This document shows positions 17,016 through 25,963 of a stretch of DNA of 64,000 bases, in pieces; position 1 is the stretch's first letter, and each line of letters starts with the position of its first letter. A program made the position numbers and the translations under genes. The stretch covers positions 1-64,000 of the forward strand of contig JANXDZ010000005.1 of the NCBI GenBank assembly GCA_025059075.1. Direction: 5' to 3'. The DNA comes from Sulfolobales archaeon. GTDB lineage: Archaea > Thermoproteota > Thermoprotei_A > Sulfolobales > Desulfurococcaceae. Under the pieces are notes generated by a model. The model did not search any database. It was not told where the DNA came from and saw only the letters and a list, made by a program, of their open reading frames with translations.

Positions 17016-18179
17016 TTGGCTAATAAAGCCTTCGTTGCATTAGGCATAGTTCTTGCAATAGCTGGCGTTTCACTAGCTGTACTCCATGTTGTATCAGTTG
17101 GAGCAATAGTCATTGATGAAGAGTGGGTTAGGGAATACATAAGTGAAGTACCAGTAGATTTAACTATATACCACGACTCAATATACGTACTTGCATTAAG
17201 TGATTCAACTGGAGCTAGCTTATACAAGATCTCTTTTAGTGGAGATATTGCTTGGAGGAACTCTTGGAGTATTTTAAATGAATCCCACTTAACTAGACTT
17301 ATTCCCAGGGAAGCTGGGATCTCTGTAGTAATCATAAGTCCTAGTAGGCATGAAGTGAATGTACTTAGCTACAGCTCCTATGGAGGCTTAGTAAGTAATA
17401 AGAGCCTGGTTTTAAGCGAAGTCGTCTGGGCCTTTGATGCATCATCATATGTAGATGGATCGATAGTAATAGTGGGAACGCGGTACAGCGTGGGGAGAGG
17501 CCTTGAGCTGTATGCTTCAAGAATTAACTTAGATGACAACGATACTTACTGGAGCATTACGTGGGGCTCTGAAGGCGATGACGTAGCTCTTAAAGCAGTT
17601 ATTACAAGCAGTGGCTTAATATATGTTGTGGGAGAAAGCTTAGGAGTTGGAGGAATAGTTGCGTGTCTAGATGGATTTGGGGAAGTACTGTGGAGTAGAG
17701 CTATTAACGTAACTGACTTCATATCAGTTAAAGCATTGGGGGATGATGTGTTGATCCTTGCTAGGGGAGTTGATGGAAGCTATGGAGTTATTAAAGCAAG
17801 CCGCCTTGGTGATGTGGGCGTAGTTGATTACATTAAAGTACCTGAAGACTTTACTCCACTAGATCTACATGTAGTAAGTAGCTATACAGCGTTAGCAGGC
17901 TATCAGAGATCCATTGGGGGAAATGCTAGTAGTGCAGCCATAATGCTCTATACGAATAAGGGGCTTAGCAATGTAATTAAACTCAATGTCCCAAGCATTT
18001 TCACTCGCATAGAGGTATTTGACAGCACTATGTATAGCGTAGGAGTTGCTGAATCAAGGCTTATAGCAATAGCTCACTCGATAAAGCATAGTGAGTTAAA
18101 CGTTATTCAATTGATTGCATCAACGGCAGTTGCATCAATAGGGTCTTTCATAGCTTATAGAGAAATGCATAGGAGGTAG
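17016..18179 (+). CDS. Membrane-anchored beta-propeller-like ectodomain protein
   Basis: A 387-residue protein from a TTG start with an N-terminal membrane segment (about 5-27), a long all-beta ectodomain with several N-x-S/T sites, and a C-terminal hydrophobic helix (about 364-381) followed by a basic tail. Repeated blocks of about 45 residues of the form 'DSIYVLALS...G', 'GSIVIVGTR', 'GLIYVVGES', 'DDVLILARG' look like propeller blades of the quinoprotein/SBBP type. It follows the Liv operon by 73 bp in the same direction. No catalytic motif is evident. Function unknown. Confidence 0.7.
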   Translation: MANKAFVALGIVLAIAGVSLAVLHVVSVGAIVIDEEWVREYISEVPVDLTIYHDSIYVLALSDSTGASLYKISFSGDIAWRNSWSILNESHLTRLIPREAGISVVIISPSRHEVNVLSYSSYGGLVSNKSLVLSEVVWAFDASSYVDGSIVIVGTRYSVGRGLELYASRINLDDNDTYWSITWGSEGDDVALKAVITSSGLIYVVGESLGVGGIVACLDGFGEVLWSRAINVTDFISVKALGDDVLILARGVDGSYGVIKASRLGDVGVVDYIKVPEDFTPLDLHVVSSYTALAGYQRSIGGNASSAAIMLYTNKGLSNVIKLNVPSIFTRIEVFDSTMYSVGVAESRLIAIAHSIKHSELNVIQLIASTAVASIGSFIAYREMHRR

Positions 18180-18465
18180 CCTTACTTACTCTCTAAAACT
18201 CTAGCCTTCCAAGGAGCTTACGAAGGGCTATCAACATACTTATCCACCGATCCTAATCAATGATGTAGGCTCTACATATAAATACCTCCATTAAGTGCAA
18301 TAATTAATTAAATGATGTGTTGTGCAGCGTTAATTTACTCAACGTAGTACTTTCTAAATAACGTAGAGTAGCTGTACTAAGGCTTAAAGCCGCCGATTAT
18401 TTATGCTGATCTGCTTCAAGCTCTTTAAATAACCCAGTGCTCATGAATTATTGAAGGGCTTTGCA
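18180..18465 (+). promoter_or_regulatory. Non-coding control region of the copper operon
   Basis: No gene is seen in these 286 bp. A TATA-like CTTTAAATAA lies at 18423-18432. An odd-length palindrome with arms GGCTT and AAGCC stands at 18381-18391, about 40 bp upstream of the TATA element. The heptamer AACGTAG occurs twice nearby (about 18339 and 18359). These could bind an activator, but no regulator can be assigned. Confidence 0.35.
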
Positions 18466-18810
18466 ATGACTGAGGAAGCGCTATTAGTTGTACTGCGTGA
18501 AGCTAGGAAGAGGGATCCCCTTATTCCTTTCCTCTACACTATGATTTATGCTTACAGTGCCTTCAACTACCCTCATTACGGGGGTGGAGATAGATTTATT
18601 AATGCTAGTGACTTTATCAATAACAGAGTGATTGATGTGGCTTCTGAAGTAGACCCTGTTTGTGGAATGCAAGTAGATACAGTGAAAGCTATTTACAAGA
18701 CCCTTTACAAGGGGAGAGTATATTATTTTTGCAGCAGGCGCTGTAAGAATGCATTTGAGAAAGATCCAGAGCGCTACATTAAACATGGCCCAATAGGTAT
18801 GCTTCAGTAG
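18466..18810 (+). CDS. YHS-domain metal-binding protein
   Basis: A protein of about 114 residues (ATG at 18466; a TTG at 18451 is the alternative). The C-terminal half is a YHS domain: DPVCGMQVD, then YYFCSRRCKNAFEKDPERY. The three cysteines are placed as in the metal-binding YHS/TRASH modules that accompany copper ATPases. The N-terminal 60 residues are unlike anything I recognise. It lies 19 bp upstream of a Cu+ P-type ATPase, and a metallochaperone or sensor role for copper is inferred from that context. Confidence 0.82.
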   Translation: MTEEALLVVLREARKRDPLIPFLYTMIYAYSAFNYPHYGGGDRFINASDFINNRVIDVASEVDPVCGMQVDTVKAIYKTLYKGRVYYFCSRRCKNAFEKDPERYIKHGPIGMLQ

Positions 18811-18829
18811 CCTTACATGGGGGTTCTCA

Positions 18830-21241
18830 GTGGTTCTTGTAAAGGAGAGAATTAGAGTTATAGGTTTAGACTGCCCTACATGCGTTTACTCTATCCAGAG
18901 GAATTTAAGGAAGTTAAAGGGCTTCTATAATATTGAAGTAGACTTGTCTTCAGGAGACGCTATTGTAGAATACGATTCTGAGAAATGTAGTTTAAGAGAT
19001 GTCTATAGAGCGATAAGAGATGCTGGATACGACTTAGTTAAAGAAAGAATGCTGCTTGCCCTCTATGAATTGGATGAGAGTGAAGTAAGCGCTGTAGAAT
19101 CCAAGATCTCTGGTATCACTGGAGTTATTGAGTGCCATGCATCACCTGTAACTAGGCTTGTAAGCATAACGTATAACCCTCTCTCCATTAATGGTAGTGA
19201 AGTAGTTAGTAGAGCTAAGAGCCTTGGCATAGGGATAGCTGGCTTCCCACAGGAGGTTTTAGGTAAGGAACGTGGAGAGAGATCTTTATTCTTAAGGAGG
19301 CTGGCGGCTTTCTCAATTGGATTATTCATAGTTCTGTATGCAGCTATAGGTATGTACTATGGATTACTGCCTCACTATGAAGGTGAGCTTCTACTGGCTT
19401 CTCTAGCTATAGTAGCCGTGATCATGGGGTTTGACATAGTTGCTAAAGGTATAGCGGCTTTATTTAGACTCTCACCAACAATGGATTCCCTCATAGCGTT
19501 ATCTGTTTCAACAACTCTAATTACAGGTATTGCAGGCGCCCTAGGCTTCATAGAGTGGCGTGAAGGTCTCCACAGCACCTCCTTCTTTGAAGCATCAGCT
19601 GGTGTAATAGGTTTCGTAGGGCTTGGAAAGTATCTTGAGGAAAGGCTGAGGAGACGGGCCCTTAGATCACTTGAGGGCCTAGCTAAAACCCTCTATGGTA
19701 AAGCTAGAGTCATTGAAGACGGGGGAGTGCGGGAGAAGGATGTCTCCACTATTTCGCCTGGGGAAGTAGTGGAAGTTAAAGCAGGAGAGATCATACCAGT
19801 GGACGGCGTAGTTATTGATGGATGGGGCTATGTAGATGAATCAAGCTTTACAGGTGAGCCAATGCCTAAGTTTAAGAAAGCTGATAGCAGGGATCCTGTG
19901 TTAGCGGGCAGTATTTTAACTAGCGGTTACTTGAAGATACGTGTAACTAGAGCTACTAGAGACACAGTTCTTTACCACATTATTGAGACTGTGAGGGAAG
20001 CTCAATTCTACAAGCCTAAAGTAATGAGAGTTGCAGATAGAGTCGTAGGATTGCTTACCTGGGTCGTTATAGCTATAGCTGTTTTAACGCTCTCCTACTG
20101 GTGGTTCATAGTGAGTGAACCTACTTTAGCACTAATGTTCTCAGCTACAGTGCTAGCTATTGCATGTCCATGTGCGCTTGGAATAGCTATTCCAATGGTA
20201 GTTTCAATAGCTGTTTTAAGGGCAGCTAGAAGCGGCTTACTGATAAGGCGGGGGGATGTATTTGAAAGAGCAGCTGAAGTAAGCATAGTGCTATTCGATA
20301 AGACTGGGACGCTAACCATTGGAAGACACTTCATTAAAGATCTTCACTTAATCGAGGGATCCATTGATGAGGAACAGTTATTCCACTATGCTTGCAGCGT
20401 TGAGTCTAGGAGCGAGCACCCTATTTCAAAAGCTTTAGTCAATTACTGCGTGGAGAAAGGCATAAAGATGGAGAATCTATCTGACTTCATCCACCTACCT
20501 GGAATGGGGGTTGTAGGCTTTATTAAAGGCATTAGAGTTGCTGTCGGCAATTTAGAGCTTATGGAGAGATTGAACATAAGCTATAGTGATGGAGTAATAG
20601 AGTTAGTCAAGGAAATTGGAAGTAGGGGCTCTACAGCAGTTCTCATAGCTGTAGAAAACAGGGTTTTAGGAGTACTTGAGGTAGGTGATACACTTAGGTC
20701 AGATGCTAAAAGCGCTATTGAAGAACTGAAGATGCATGGCTTAAAAACAGGGATCGTGAGTGGTGATACTAATGAGAGTGTGAGCTACTACTCGAAGATC
20801 CTTGACCTAGATCTTGCTTTCCCAGAGCTGAAGCCGGAGGAAAAAGCTGAGTTAGTAAAGAATATGCAGGATAAAGGGGAGAGAGTTATGTTCGTTGGAG
20901 ATGGAGTAAACGATGCACTAGCCATATCATCATCATTCCTTGGAGTAGCCTTCGGCAGCGGCTCCGAGATCTCGAGGGAATCGGGGGACTTAGTATTGAC
21001 TAAAAATAAGTTAGTGGACCTAGTTCTATTCTTTAAGCTTAGTAGAATCGTTAGAAGGAAATCTATTGAAAACCTCGCGTGGGCCTTCATCTATAACGCT
21101 ATACTGATTCCAGTTGCAGCAGGACTTTTCTACACAAGCTACGGTATAATTATTAAGCCTGAGGCAGCTGCTTTAGCAATGGTGCTTAGTGACATAAGCG
21201 TAATTCTAAATGCTATGACGTTATTAGCTAAAAAGATTTAG
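18830..21241 (+). CDS. copA: Cu+ exporting P1B-type ATPase (CopA)
   Basis: An 803-residue heavy-metal pump. An N-terminal HMA domain has GLDCPTC (C15, C18). A second HMA-like domain (about residues 73-140) has lost its CxxC. Eight membrane segments follow, with the ion-selective CPC motif (C446, C448) that marks Cu+/Ag+ transport. The phosphorylation site is DKTGTLT (D490), then SEHP and GDGVNDA. Its GTG start is 20 bp after the YHS gene, so the two form an operon. It converges on the ferritin-like gene with only 10 bp between the stops. Confidence 0.94.
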   Translation: MVLVKERIRVIGLDCPTCVYSIQRNLRKLKGFYNIEVDLSSGDAIVEYDSEKCSLRDVYRAIRDAGYDLVKERMLLALYELDESEVSAVESKISGITGVIECHASPVTRLVSITYNPLSINGSEVVSRAKSLGIGIAGFPQEVLGKERGERSLFLRRLAAFSIGLFIVLYAAIGMYYGLLPHYEGELLLASLAIVAVIMGFDIVAKGIAALFRLSPTMDSLIALSVSTTLITGIAGALGFIEWREGLHSTSFFEASAGVIGFVGLGKYLEERLRRRALRSLEGLAKTLYGKARVIEDGGVREKDVSTISPGEVVEVKAGEIIPVDGVVIDGWGYVDESSFTGEPMPKFKKADSRDPVLAGSILTSGYLKIRVTRATRDTVLYHIIETVREAQFYKPKVMRVADRVVGLLTWVVIAIAVLTLSYWWFIVSEPTLALMFSATVLAIACPCALGIAIPMVVSIAVLRAARSGLLIRRGDVFERAAEVSIVLFDKTGTLTIGRHFIKDLHLIEGSIDEEQLFHYACSVESRSEHPISKALVNYCVEKGIKMENLSDFIHLPGMGVVGFIKGIRVAVGNLELMERLNISYSDGVIELVKEIGSRGSTAVLIAVENRVLGVLEVGDTLRSDAKSAIEELKMHGLKTGIVSGDTNESVSYYSKILDLDLAFPELKPEEKAELVKNMQDKGERVMFVGDGVNDALAISSSFLGVAFGSGSEISRESGDLVLTKNKLVDLVLFFKLSRIVRRKSIENLAWAFIYNAILIPVAAGLFYTSYGIIIKPEAAALAMVLSDISVILNAMTLLAKKI

Positions 21242-21251
21242 ATTGATGAAG

Positions 21252-21722
21252 TCATCCTCCTGGAGCGCCGTGCCACGGACTCTCCTTCCACACTAAATCC
21301 CACAGCATGCTTTCAGTAAATGTTTCTGCTTCCGCTATCCCAGTCTTAATGCTCAATAGCAGCTTGTGGTGCTTACTCTCATCATCTGCTATTGAAGCTG
21401 CTAAGAGCTTTACCCTAGGATCTTCTATCTTAAGCAGGATCCCTCTCGCCCTTTCTAACATAAGTGACTCAAGCTTTATGTGCTTTTCAATTGTTGCCGT
21501 AATTCTCACTAAGTCCTCCTCACTGATGAATGGTTGTACTTCTGAGACTAGAATTGCAATAGCTTTATAGAGTGCGCTGTGTTTCTCAGAGTCCTTTGAA
21601 ATGCTTTCAAATATGGCTCTAAGCACTGGGTGCTTTAGTGATTTAGCGAGTTCTCTAAGTTCTTCAGCGTACTTTTCCTCGAGTTCTGCGAACTCTAGGA
21701 GATCTTTTTTAATGCTGCTCAC
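21252..21722 (-). CDS. Stand-alone ferritin-like/rubrerythrin-type protein, candidate encapsulin cargo or partner
   Basis: A 156-residue four-helix protein. The second helix pair carries a canonical E-x-x-H (E115-S-K-H118) with Glu on the preceding helix. The first pair reads S45-E46-K47-H48, so Ser sits where the first iron-ligand Glu of E-x-x-H is expected. The tail after residue 138 (ending ESPWHGAPGG) leaves the helical bundle and is reminiscent of a short targeting peptide. The gene overlaps the encapsulin gene by 14 nt and is downstream of it. Co-production and packaging, or iron delivery to the shell, is inferred. Confidence 0.75.
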   Translation of the reverse strand: MSSIKKDLLEFAELEEKYAEELRELAKSLKHPVLRAIFESISKDSEKHSALYKAIAILVSEVQPFISEEDLVRITATIEKHIKLESLMLERARGILLKIEDPRVKLLAASIADDESKHHKLLLSIKTGIAEAETFTESMLWDLVWKESPWHGAPGG

Positions 21723-22779
21723 TTGAAGTGCCCTCCAGTATTACAATACCCCTTGGATCTCTAATTCTAACGCCAATCGCGCTCCACACTCTAAATACTT
21801 GGTAGCCGTCCTCTGGGCCTATGTGATCTACTTCAGCATCTCCTCCGTAAACTACATCTAGTACTTCTGGCGTAGATGAAATTACTACAGCTTTATCAAT
21901 GGGTAGAGTAGTTGTAGAGACTACTTCATCTACGAGCATTTTAACTCTCTCTAGATCAGTTACACCAGTTTTTTCACTAACTGAAAGCAATTTAACGTAT
22001 CTAGTGGGGTTAATGAATAGTATTATTGGGCGTCTTACACCAGTTTTCAAAAGCTCATTAACGGCTTTAGCTACGTCTATGACTGATGCACCGGGCTCAT
22101 CCCAGTTGCTGAGTGGTATTTTCAGCGCGTTCTTGCAGCCTATAAGTGATTCTGTAATGCACTTGTCTTCGCTTAAAGCTACTTCAAGAGCTGCCCTATG
22201 GGCATCCGGCATTTCGAGTACTTGCCCTGTTTTCTGAGCATAGTCAATAGCTCTCTGGAGTACTCTAAACTTTGCAGAGGCTTCGCTTAGTGGAAGAACT
22301 CCTCTTTCCACTTTTCCATTAATAATGCTTTCAAATGGTACGGCTTCTACACCTCTGCCTAGTTTAAGCAGTGGTAGTTTCTTGGAGATTAGTCTAGCGT
22401 TTGACAGCGTTTTCCTTACTTCTTTAGAAACTAGTTCCTCAAAGCTCTGTCTAGCATTATTGGAAGCTGAAGCTGTAGAGCTCTCGCCGGCTAATTCCTT
22501 TACTTCCCTCTCCCCCTTCTCAAGTTCTTCTACTTGCTGAGGATCTAGCTCCTTTAGTAGTGCAAGAAACTCCCCTACGTGAGTCTTCTCCTCCCTAGCT
22601 ATGTCTTCAAAAACTTTCTTCACTCTCTCATCATCAATAGATCTAGCTAATTGCAAATATAGGCTTATTGCATCAAGTTCAGCAATTATCGATAACCTAA
22701 GGGCATCTGTCACCTCATTCTTAGTTAACTTTCTTTCAGGAGGTATTTCAAATGGGTGTTTAGATAACATTTGCAACAC
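21709..22779 (-). CDS. Encapsulin shell protein with fused N-terminal ferritin-like domain
   Basis: A 356-residue fusion laid out like the Pyrococcus furiosus encapsulin. Residues 1-100 form a ferritin-like domain with the iron-site segment AELDAISLYLQ (E34) and REEKTHVGEF (E64, H67). After an Ala/Ser/Asn linker (about 98-112) comes an HK97-fold shell domain. It contains LSNWDEPG, the LFINPTRYVKLL strand, VVISSTPEVLDVV, GPEDGYQVFRVWSAIGVRI and the terminal GIVILE strand. The shells of this family store oxidised iron made by the fused domains inside. The second ferritin-like gene follows with a 14-nt overlap. Confidence 0.92.
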   Translation of the reverse strand: MLQMLSKHPFEIPPERKLTKNEVTDALRLSIIAELDAISLYLQLARSIDDERVKKVFEDIAREEKTHVGEFLALLKELDPQQVEELEKGEREVKELAGESSTASASNNARQSFEELVSKEVRKTLSNARLISKKLPLLKLGRGVEAVPFESIINGKVERGVLPLSEASAKFRVLQRAIDYAQKTGQVLEMPDAHRAALEVALSEDKCITESLIGCKNALKIPLSNWDEPGASVIDVAKAVNELLKTGVRRPIILFINPTRYVKLLSVSEKTGVTDLERVKMLVDEVVSTTTLPIDKAVVISSTPEVLDVVYGGDAEVDHIGPEDGYQVFRVWSAIGVRIRDPRGIVILEGTSSEQH

Positions 22780-22917
22780 CTAATCTATCCTAAATACTAT
22801 GTTATGCATTGTAAAATATAAGTTAATAGCTTAACTCACAGCACTTTTGTGAAGCTTTTGTATAAAAGCTAAAAACTCTGCTGGTAAAACTGTTTTTCTT
22901 AGGAAAATGACTAGTGG

Positions 22918-24291
22918 GTGGGGGCTTTGGCGGAAATAAGGGAAATACCTGCTGGTAGGGCTATGTTTAAGAGAATAGGCTCCCATAGCCATATCAGAGG
23001 GCTTGGGTTAGATGAGCGGGGGAGGGCGCTAAAAGTAGCTGAAGGCTTCGTAGGGCAATCTGAAGCTAGAGAAGCTGCAGGGATATTCGTTAAGTTAGCT
23101 AAGGAGGGGAAGATAGCTGGTAGAGGAATACTCCTAGTGGGGCCTCCTGGTACTGGTAAGACTGCTCTAGCAATAGCTATTGCTAGAGAGCTAGGTGAAG
23201 ATACGCCTTTTGTAGCTATGAGTGGCTCAGAGATCTATAGTAGTGAAGTCTCTAAAACTGAGATACTCATGTATGCATTAAGGAGAGCTATTGGAGTAAG
23301 ACTTAGGGAGAGGAGACTCGTATATGAAGGAGTAGTTAAGGAATTAAAGGTCCTTAGGGTAAAGCACCCCTTTAATCCACTAGTCATGGTGCCTCGTGAA
23401 GCTAAAATAACTCTTCAAACAAGAGATGATGAGCTAACTCTAAGCGTTGGAGAAGAAGTGACTGCTCAAATTCTAGAGCTTGGGGTAAAGAGAGGGGACT
23501 ACATATGGATTGATCACGATACAGGGAGAGTGCATAGAGCTGGTAGAGTAAAGGGAGTTGAAAAAGCAAAGTATTACGACGTTGAAGCAGCAAAATACGT
23601 AGAGATGCCGGCAGGCCCTGTAAAGAAGGAGAAGGAGATAGTGCATGTACTAACTCTACATGACTTAGACCTATACTATACAGCTCAGAGGGCTTCAATA
23701 ACTCTATTCTTTAGCTTTGGTGCAGAGAGGGAGATATCGAGTGAAGTCAGGAAGCAAGTTGATGCTACAGTAAAGAAGTGGATTGAGGAAAGAAGAGGGG
23801 AGTTGATACCTGGAGTGCTATTCATAGATGACGCCCACATGCTTGATGTAGAGGCATTCAGCTTCCTATCAAGATCTATGGAGAGTGAGATGGCTCCAAT
23901 AATAATACTGGCGACTAATAGGGGAATGGCGAGGATTAGGGGGACTGACATAGAGTCCCCGCACGGCATTCCACTAGATCTATTGGATAGATTGCTCATA
24001 ATACCTACAAGGCCTTACTCAGAGGATGAAATAAGAGAGATTATAAAGATTAGAGCTGAAGAAGAGGAGATATCGCTAAGCAATGAAGCTCTTAAAGTAC
24101 TTGTAGAAACAGGTAGTTCAACAAGCCTGAGGTATGCAGTTCAACTACTTCAGCCAGCTAGAATAGTGGCTGAATCAGAGGGGCGTAGTGCAATAAGCGT
24201 GGAGGATGTTGAGAGAGCTAAGAAGCTTTTCATCGATGTAAGCCAAAGCGTGCAGTACTTGAAGCACTTTGAAGACAAGTTCCTCAAGTAG
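22918..24291 (+). CDS. TIP49/RuvB-like AAA+ ATPase
   Basis: A 457-residue archaeal relative of eukaryotic RuvBL1/2. The hallmark RIGSHSHIRGLGLDE opens the protein. Walker A is GPPGTGKTALAI (from about residue 75). A beta-rich insertion domain spans about 120-290. Walker B is FIDDAHMLD (about 302), then LATNRG and sensor 2 in STSLRYAVQLL. GTG at 22918 is used, and a TTG at 22927 behind GGTGGGGG is an equally good start. It is divergent from the encapsulin gene. Its archaeal role is not settled, and chromatin- or RNP-assembly functions are inferred from eukaryotes. Confidence 0.93.
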   Translation: MGALAEIREIPAGRAMFKRIGSHSHIRGLGLDERGRALKVAEGFVGQSEAREAAGIFVKLAKEGKIAGRGILLVGPPGTGKTALAIAIARELGEDTPFVAMSGSEIYSSEVSKTEILMYALRRAIGVRLRERRLVYEGVVKELKVLRVKHPFNPLVMVPREAKITLQTRDDELTLSVGEEVTAQILELGVKRGDYIWIDHDTGRVHRAGRVKGVEKAKYYDVEAAKYVEMPAGPVKKEKEIVHVLTLHDLDLYYTAQRASITLFFSFGAEREISSEVRKQVDATVKKWIEERRGELIPGVLFIDDAHMLDVEAFSFLSRSMESEMAPIIILATNRGMARIRGTDIESPHGIPLDLLDRLLIIPTRPYSEDEIREIIKIRAEEEEISLSNEALKVLVETGSSTSLRYAVQLLQPARIVAESEGRSAISVEDVERAKKLFIDVSQSVQYLKHFEDKFLK

Positions 24292-24387
24292 TTACTCAAC
24301 TGTGATTTAATTTTACTCCCAATGGCTCCAGCAACGCTGGAGTGAAAGCTCTAATTAGCTGAGGCGTATTTAGAAGCATAAAGCCAC

Positions 24388-25530
24388 TCACTTACAAGTA
24401 ATTACCTCGGATAAACCTAGTGCTATAAGACATGTGGACACTAGGGATATTATCAATAGCGCTAGTGAGTTGAGTGCAAAGAACTTTAGGCCTCTCTTCA
24501 CCCAAGCATTCATAAAGCATGCTGCTAAAAGCATGAGCATAGGTGAAGTGAGTGCTCCTACAATTGCAGTCCCCGCTACTACTGCTTGAGTAAGGAGCTC
24601 AGAGGTTTCAGCTCTACTTATAAGTGCTGTAATCACTATCATTAATATCGCTAGCCCATTTATAATGGATTTACATTTATAGAACCCCCTTAGGCCAGCT
24701 GTCCTTAATGCTATGGAGGAACAGGCGAGAATTATTGATATGCTTGACAGTAGGACTGTGCTAGCTATGCTAAGTAAGTACGCGTACTTAGCTATATAGC
24801 TAAGGGAGTTGAATGGCTTCACAATGTCTGAGACGTAGAATGCTGTAGCTGGATGTAGAGTCAGTATTGATACGCTAACTACTGTAAGTGAAATGAAGGC
24901 GCCTAGGATGCTGCCTAAGTAAACTCCTTTTTCACATGCTTCACCTTCTTGAATTAATAGGGAGTAGGGGGATGCTGAAGCCCCTAGGAGGGCTAGGAGC
25001 ATTTTAAAATCTATTTCTACGGAGGGCTTACTCCATGCAGTGCCTAACTTTGATGAATTTACTGCAAGAACGAGTAGGTATAGGGATATAGTGATTAGAG
25101 ATAAGTAAGTAGCTTTACTCAAGATCCCGCTTCTATCAGTATTGCCGACAGCCATAATGCATCCAGTCAATAGGAGTGCGTAGTGCAGCCAGCTGCCCCC
25201 GATAACTGATGAAGCTATTGCTGAGAAAGACGCTATGTTTACGAAGAGTATGATTAGGCTTGAGGCTATCACTAGATCTAGGTACAGCCATTGCAGCCAC
25301 TTACTTAAGTCAGCTAATGCACTGGAGGGGGGTTTACCAAAGGTTTTTCCAAATATTGCTATAGCTTGCTGTAGGTAAGTAAATGGAGCGAGAGCTGCTA
25401 GTGATAGTATTAGCCCTATGTAGCCATATAGTGCGCCAAACATAGTTAAGATAACTACGTTTGTAAGCTCTATGCCTGATATAAAGCTAATTAAACCCAT
25501 GGCGTACTTTGGCTTCAGAGCCCCCCTCAT
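24388..25530 (-). CDS. Nramp-related divergent membrane transporter
   Basis: About 380 residues with roughly eleven hydrophobic helices in an arrangement like Nramp/LeuT-fold carriers. In helix 1 the DPGN motif of metal-transporting Nramp is replaced by a GIELTN segment (E21, N24), and in helix 6 the MPHN motif is replaced by ASPYS. TSPMLMLLAACFMN near the C terminus is Nramp-like. Loss of both metal motifs means that a substrate other than Mn/Fe is possible. ATG at 25530 is chosen because GGAGTGA precedes it; GTG 25539 and ATG 25500 also fit. It overlaps the small upstream gene. Confidence 0.6.
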   Translation of the reverse strand: MRGALKPKYAMGLISFISGIELTNVVILTMFGALYGYIGLILSLAALAPFTYLQQAIAIFGKTFGKPPSSALADLSKWLQWLYLDLVIASSLIILFVNIASFSAIASSVIGGSWLHYALLLTGCIMAVGNTDRSGILSKATYLSLITISLYLLVLAVNSSKLGTAWSKPSVEIDFKMLLALLGASASPYSLLIQEGEACEKGVYLGSILGAFISLTVVSVSILTLHPATAFYVSDIVKPFNSLSYIAKYAYLLSIASTVLLSSISIILACSSIALRTAGLRGFYKCKSIINGLAILMIVITALISRAETSELLTQAVVAGTAIVGALTSPMLMLLAACFMNAWVKRGLKFFALNSLALLIISLVSTCLIALGLSEVITCK

Positions 25531-25789
25531 TGCTATCACTCCGCTTTCTTAAAACACTCTCTATAGCTGCTGCAACGTTCTTCAGCTGTTCATCGCTTAA
25601 GTTATTTATGAATACTATTAGACCCCTTGGCAAAGCAGTGTTTAGAGCTGTGCTCTCTCTATACATACTTGAATTCCCAGTGCTTTCATCACTGCCCGCA
25701 ATGCTCCTTGAAGCATAGTGGTTATATAGCACTGGGACTAGTGATAGAGTTAAGTAGACTATTGCTAACATTAAGCTAGAGATGCTCAA
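25487..25789 (-). CDS. Small single-pass membrane protein
   Basis: A 100-residue protein with one N-terminal hydrophobic helix (about residues 3-22), a Ser/Asn-rich polar stretch and a C-terminal helix (DEQLKNVAAAIESVLRKR). It overlaps the Nramp-like gene in the same direction by about 44 nt and may be its accessory subunit. I do not recognise the family. The compact overlap and a sensible membrane topology support it as a real gene. Confidence 0.55.
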   Translation of the reverse strand: MSISSLMLAIVYLTLSLVPVLYNHYASRSIAGSDESTGNSSMYRESTALNTALPRGLIVFINNLSDEQLKNVAAAIESVLRKRSDSNEGGSEAKVRHGFN

Positions 25790-25940
25790 TTAGTGCTCAC
25801 CGTAAAAACAATCTTAAGCTTAAGCATTTTAAAGAAGGCAGTGTAGTAGTTACTTAGTGTTTATTGCTTGAGAAAGCCTGTGAAGTACTATTGGGGTATG
25901 TAAGTCAGTATTACTTTATCTCGACTTTATAGTTGGAAGC

Positions 25941-25963
25941 CCAGCTCCTCGGGGCGCGGGGAG
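25941..25963. other. GC-rich segment after the wHTH regulator gene
   Basis: An isolated GC-rich block in an otherwise AT-rich 174-bp gap, starting immediately after the regulator stop codon. CTCC (25945-25948) can pair with GGAG (25960-25963) on either strand. It could be a terminator-like structure or part of a small RNA. No C/D-box or tRNA consensus was found. Confidence 0.25.

Noticed and set aside
18255-18320. ATGATG-type C-box-like sequences in the copper operon control region
   Set aside because: No matching D box (CTGA) at the proper distance and no second C'/D' pair, so a C/D-box RNA is not supported.
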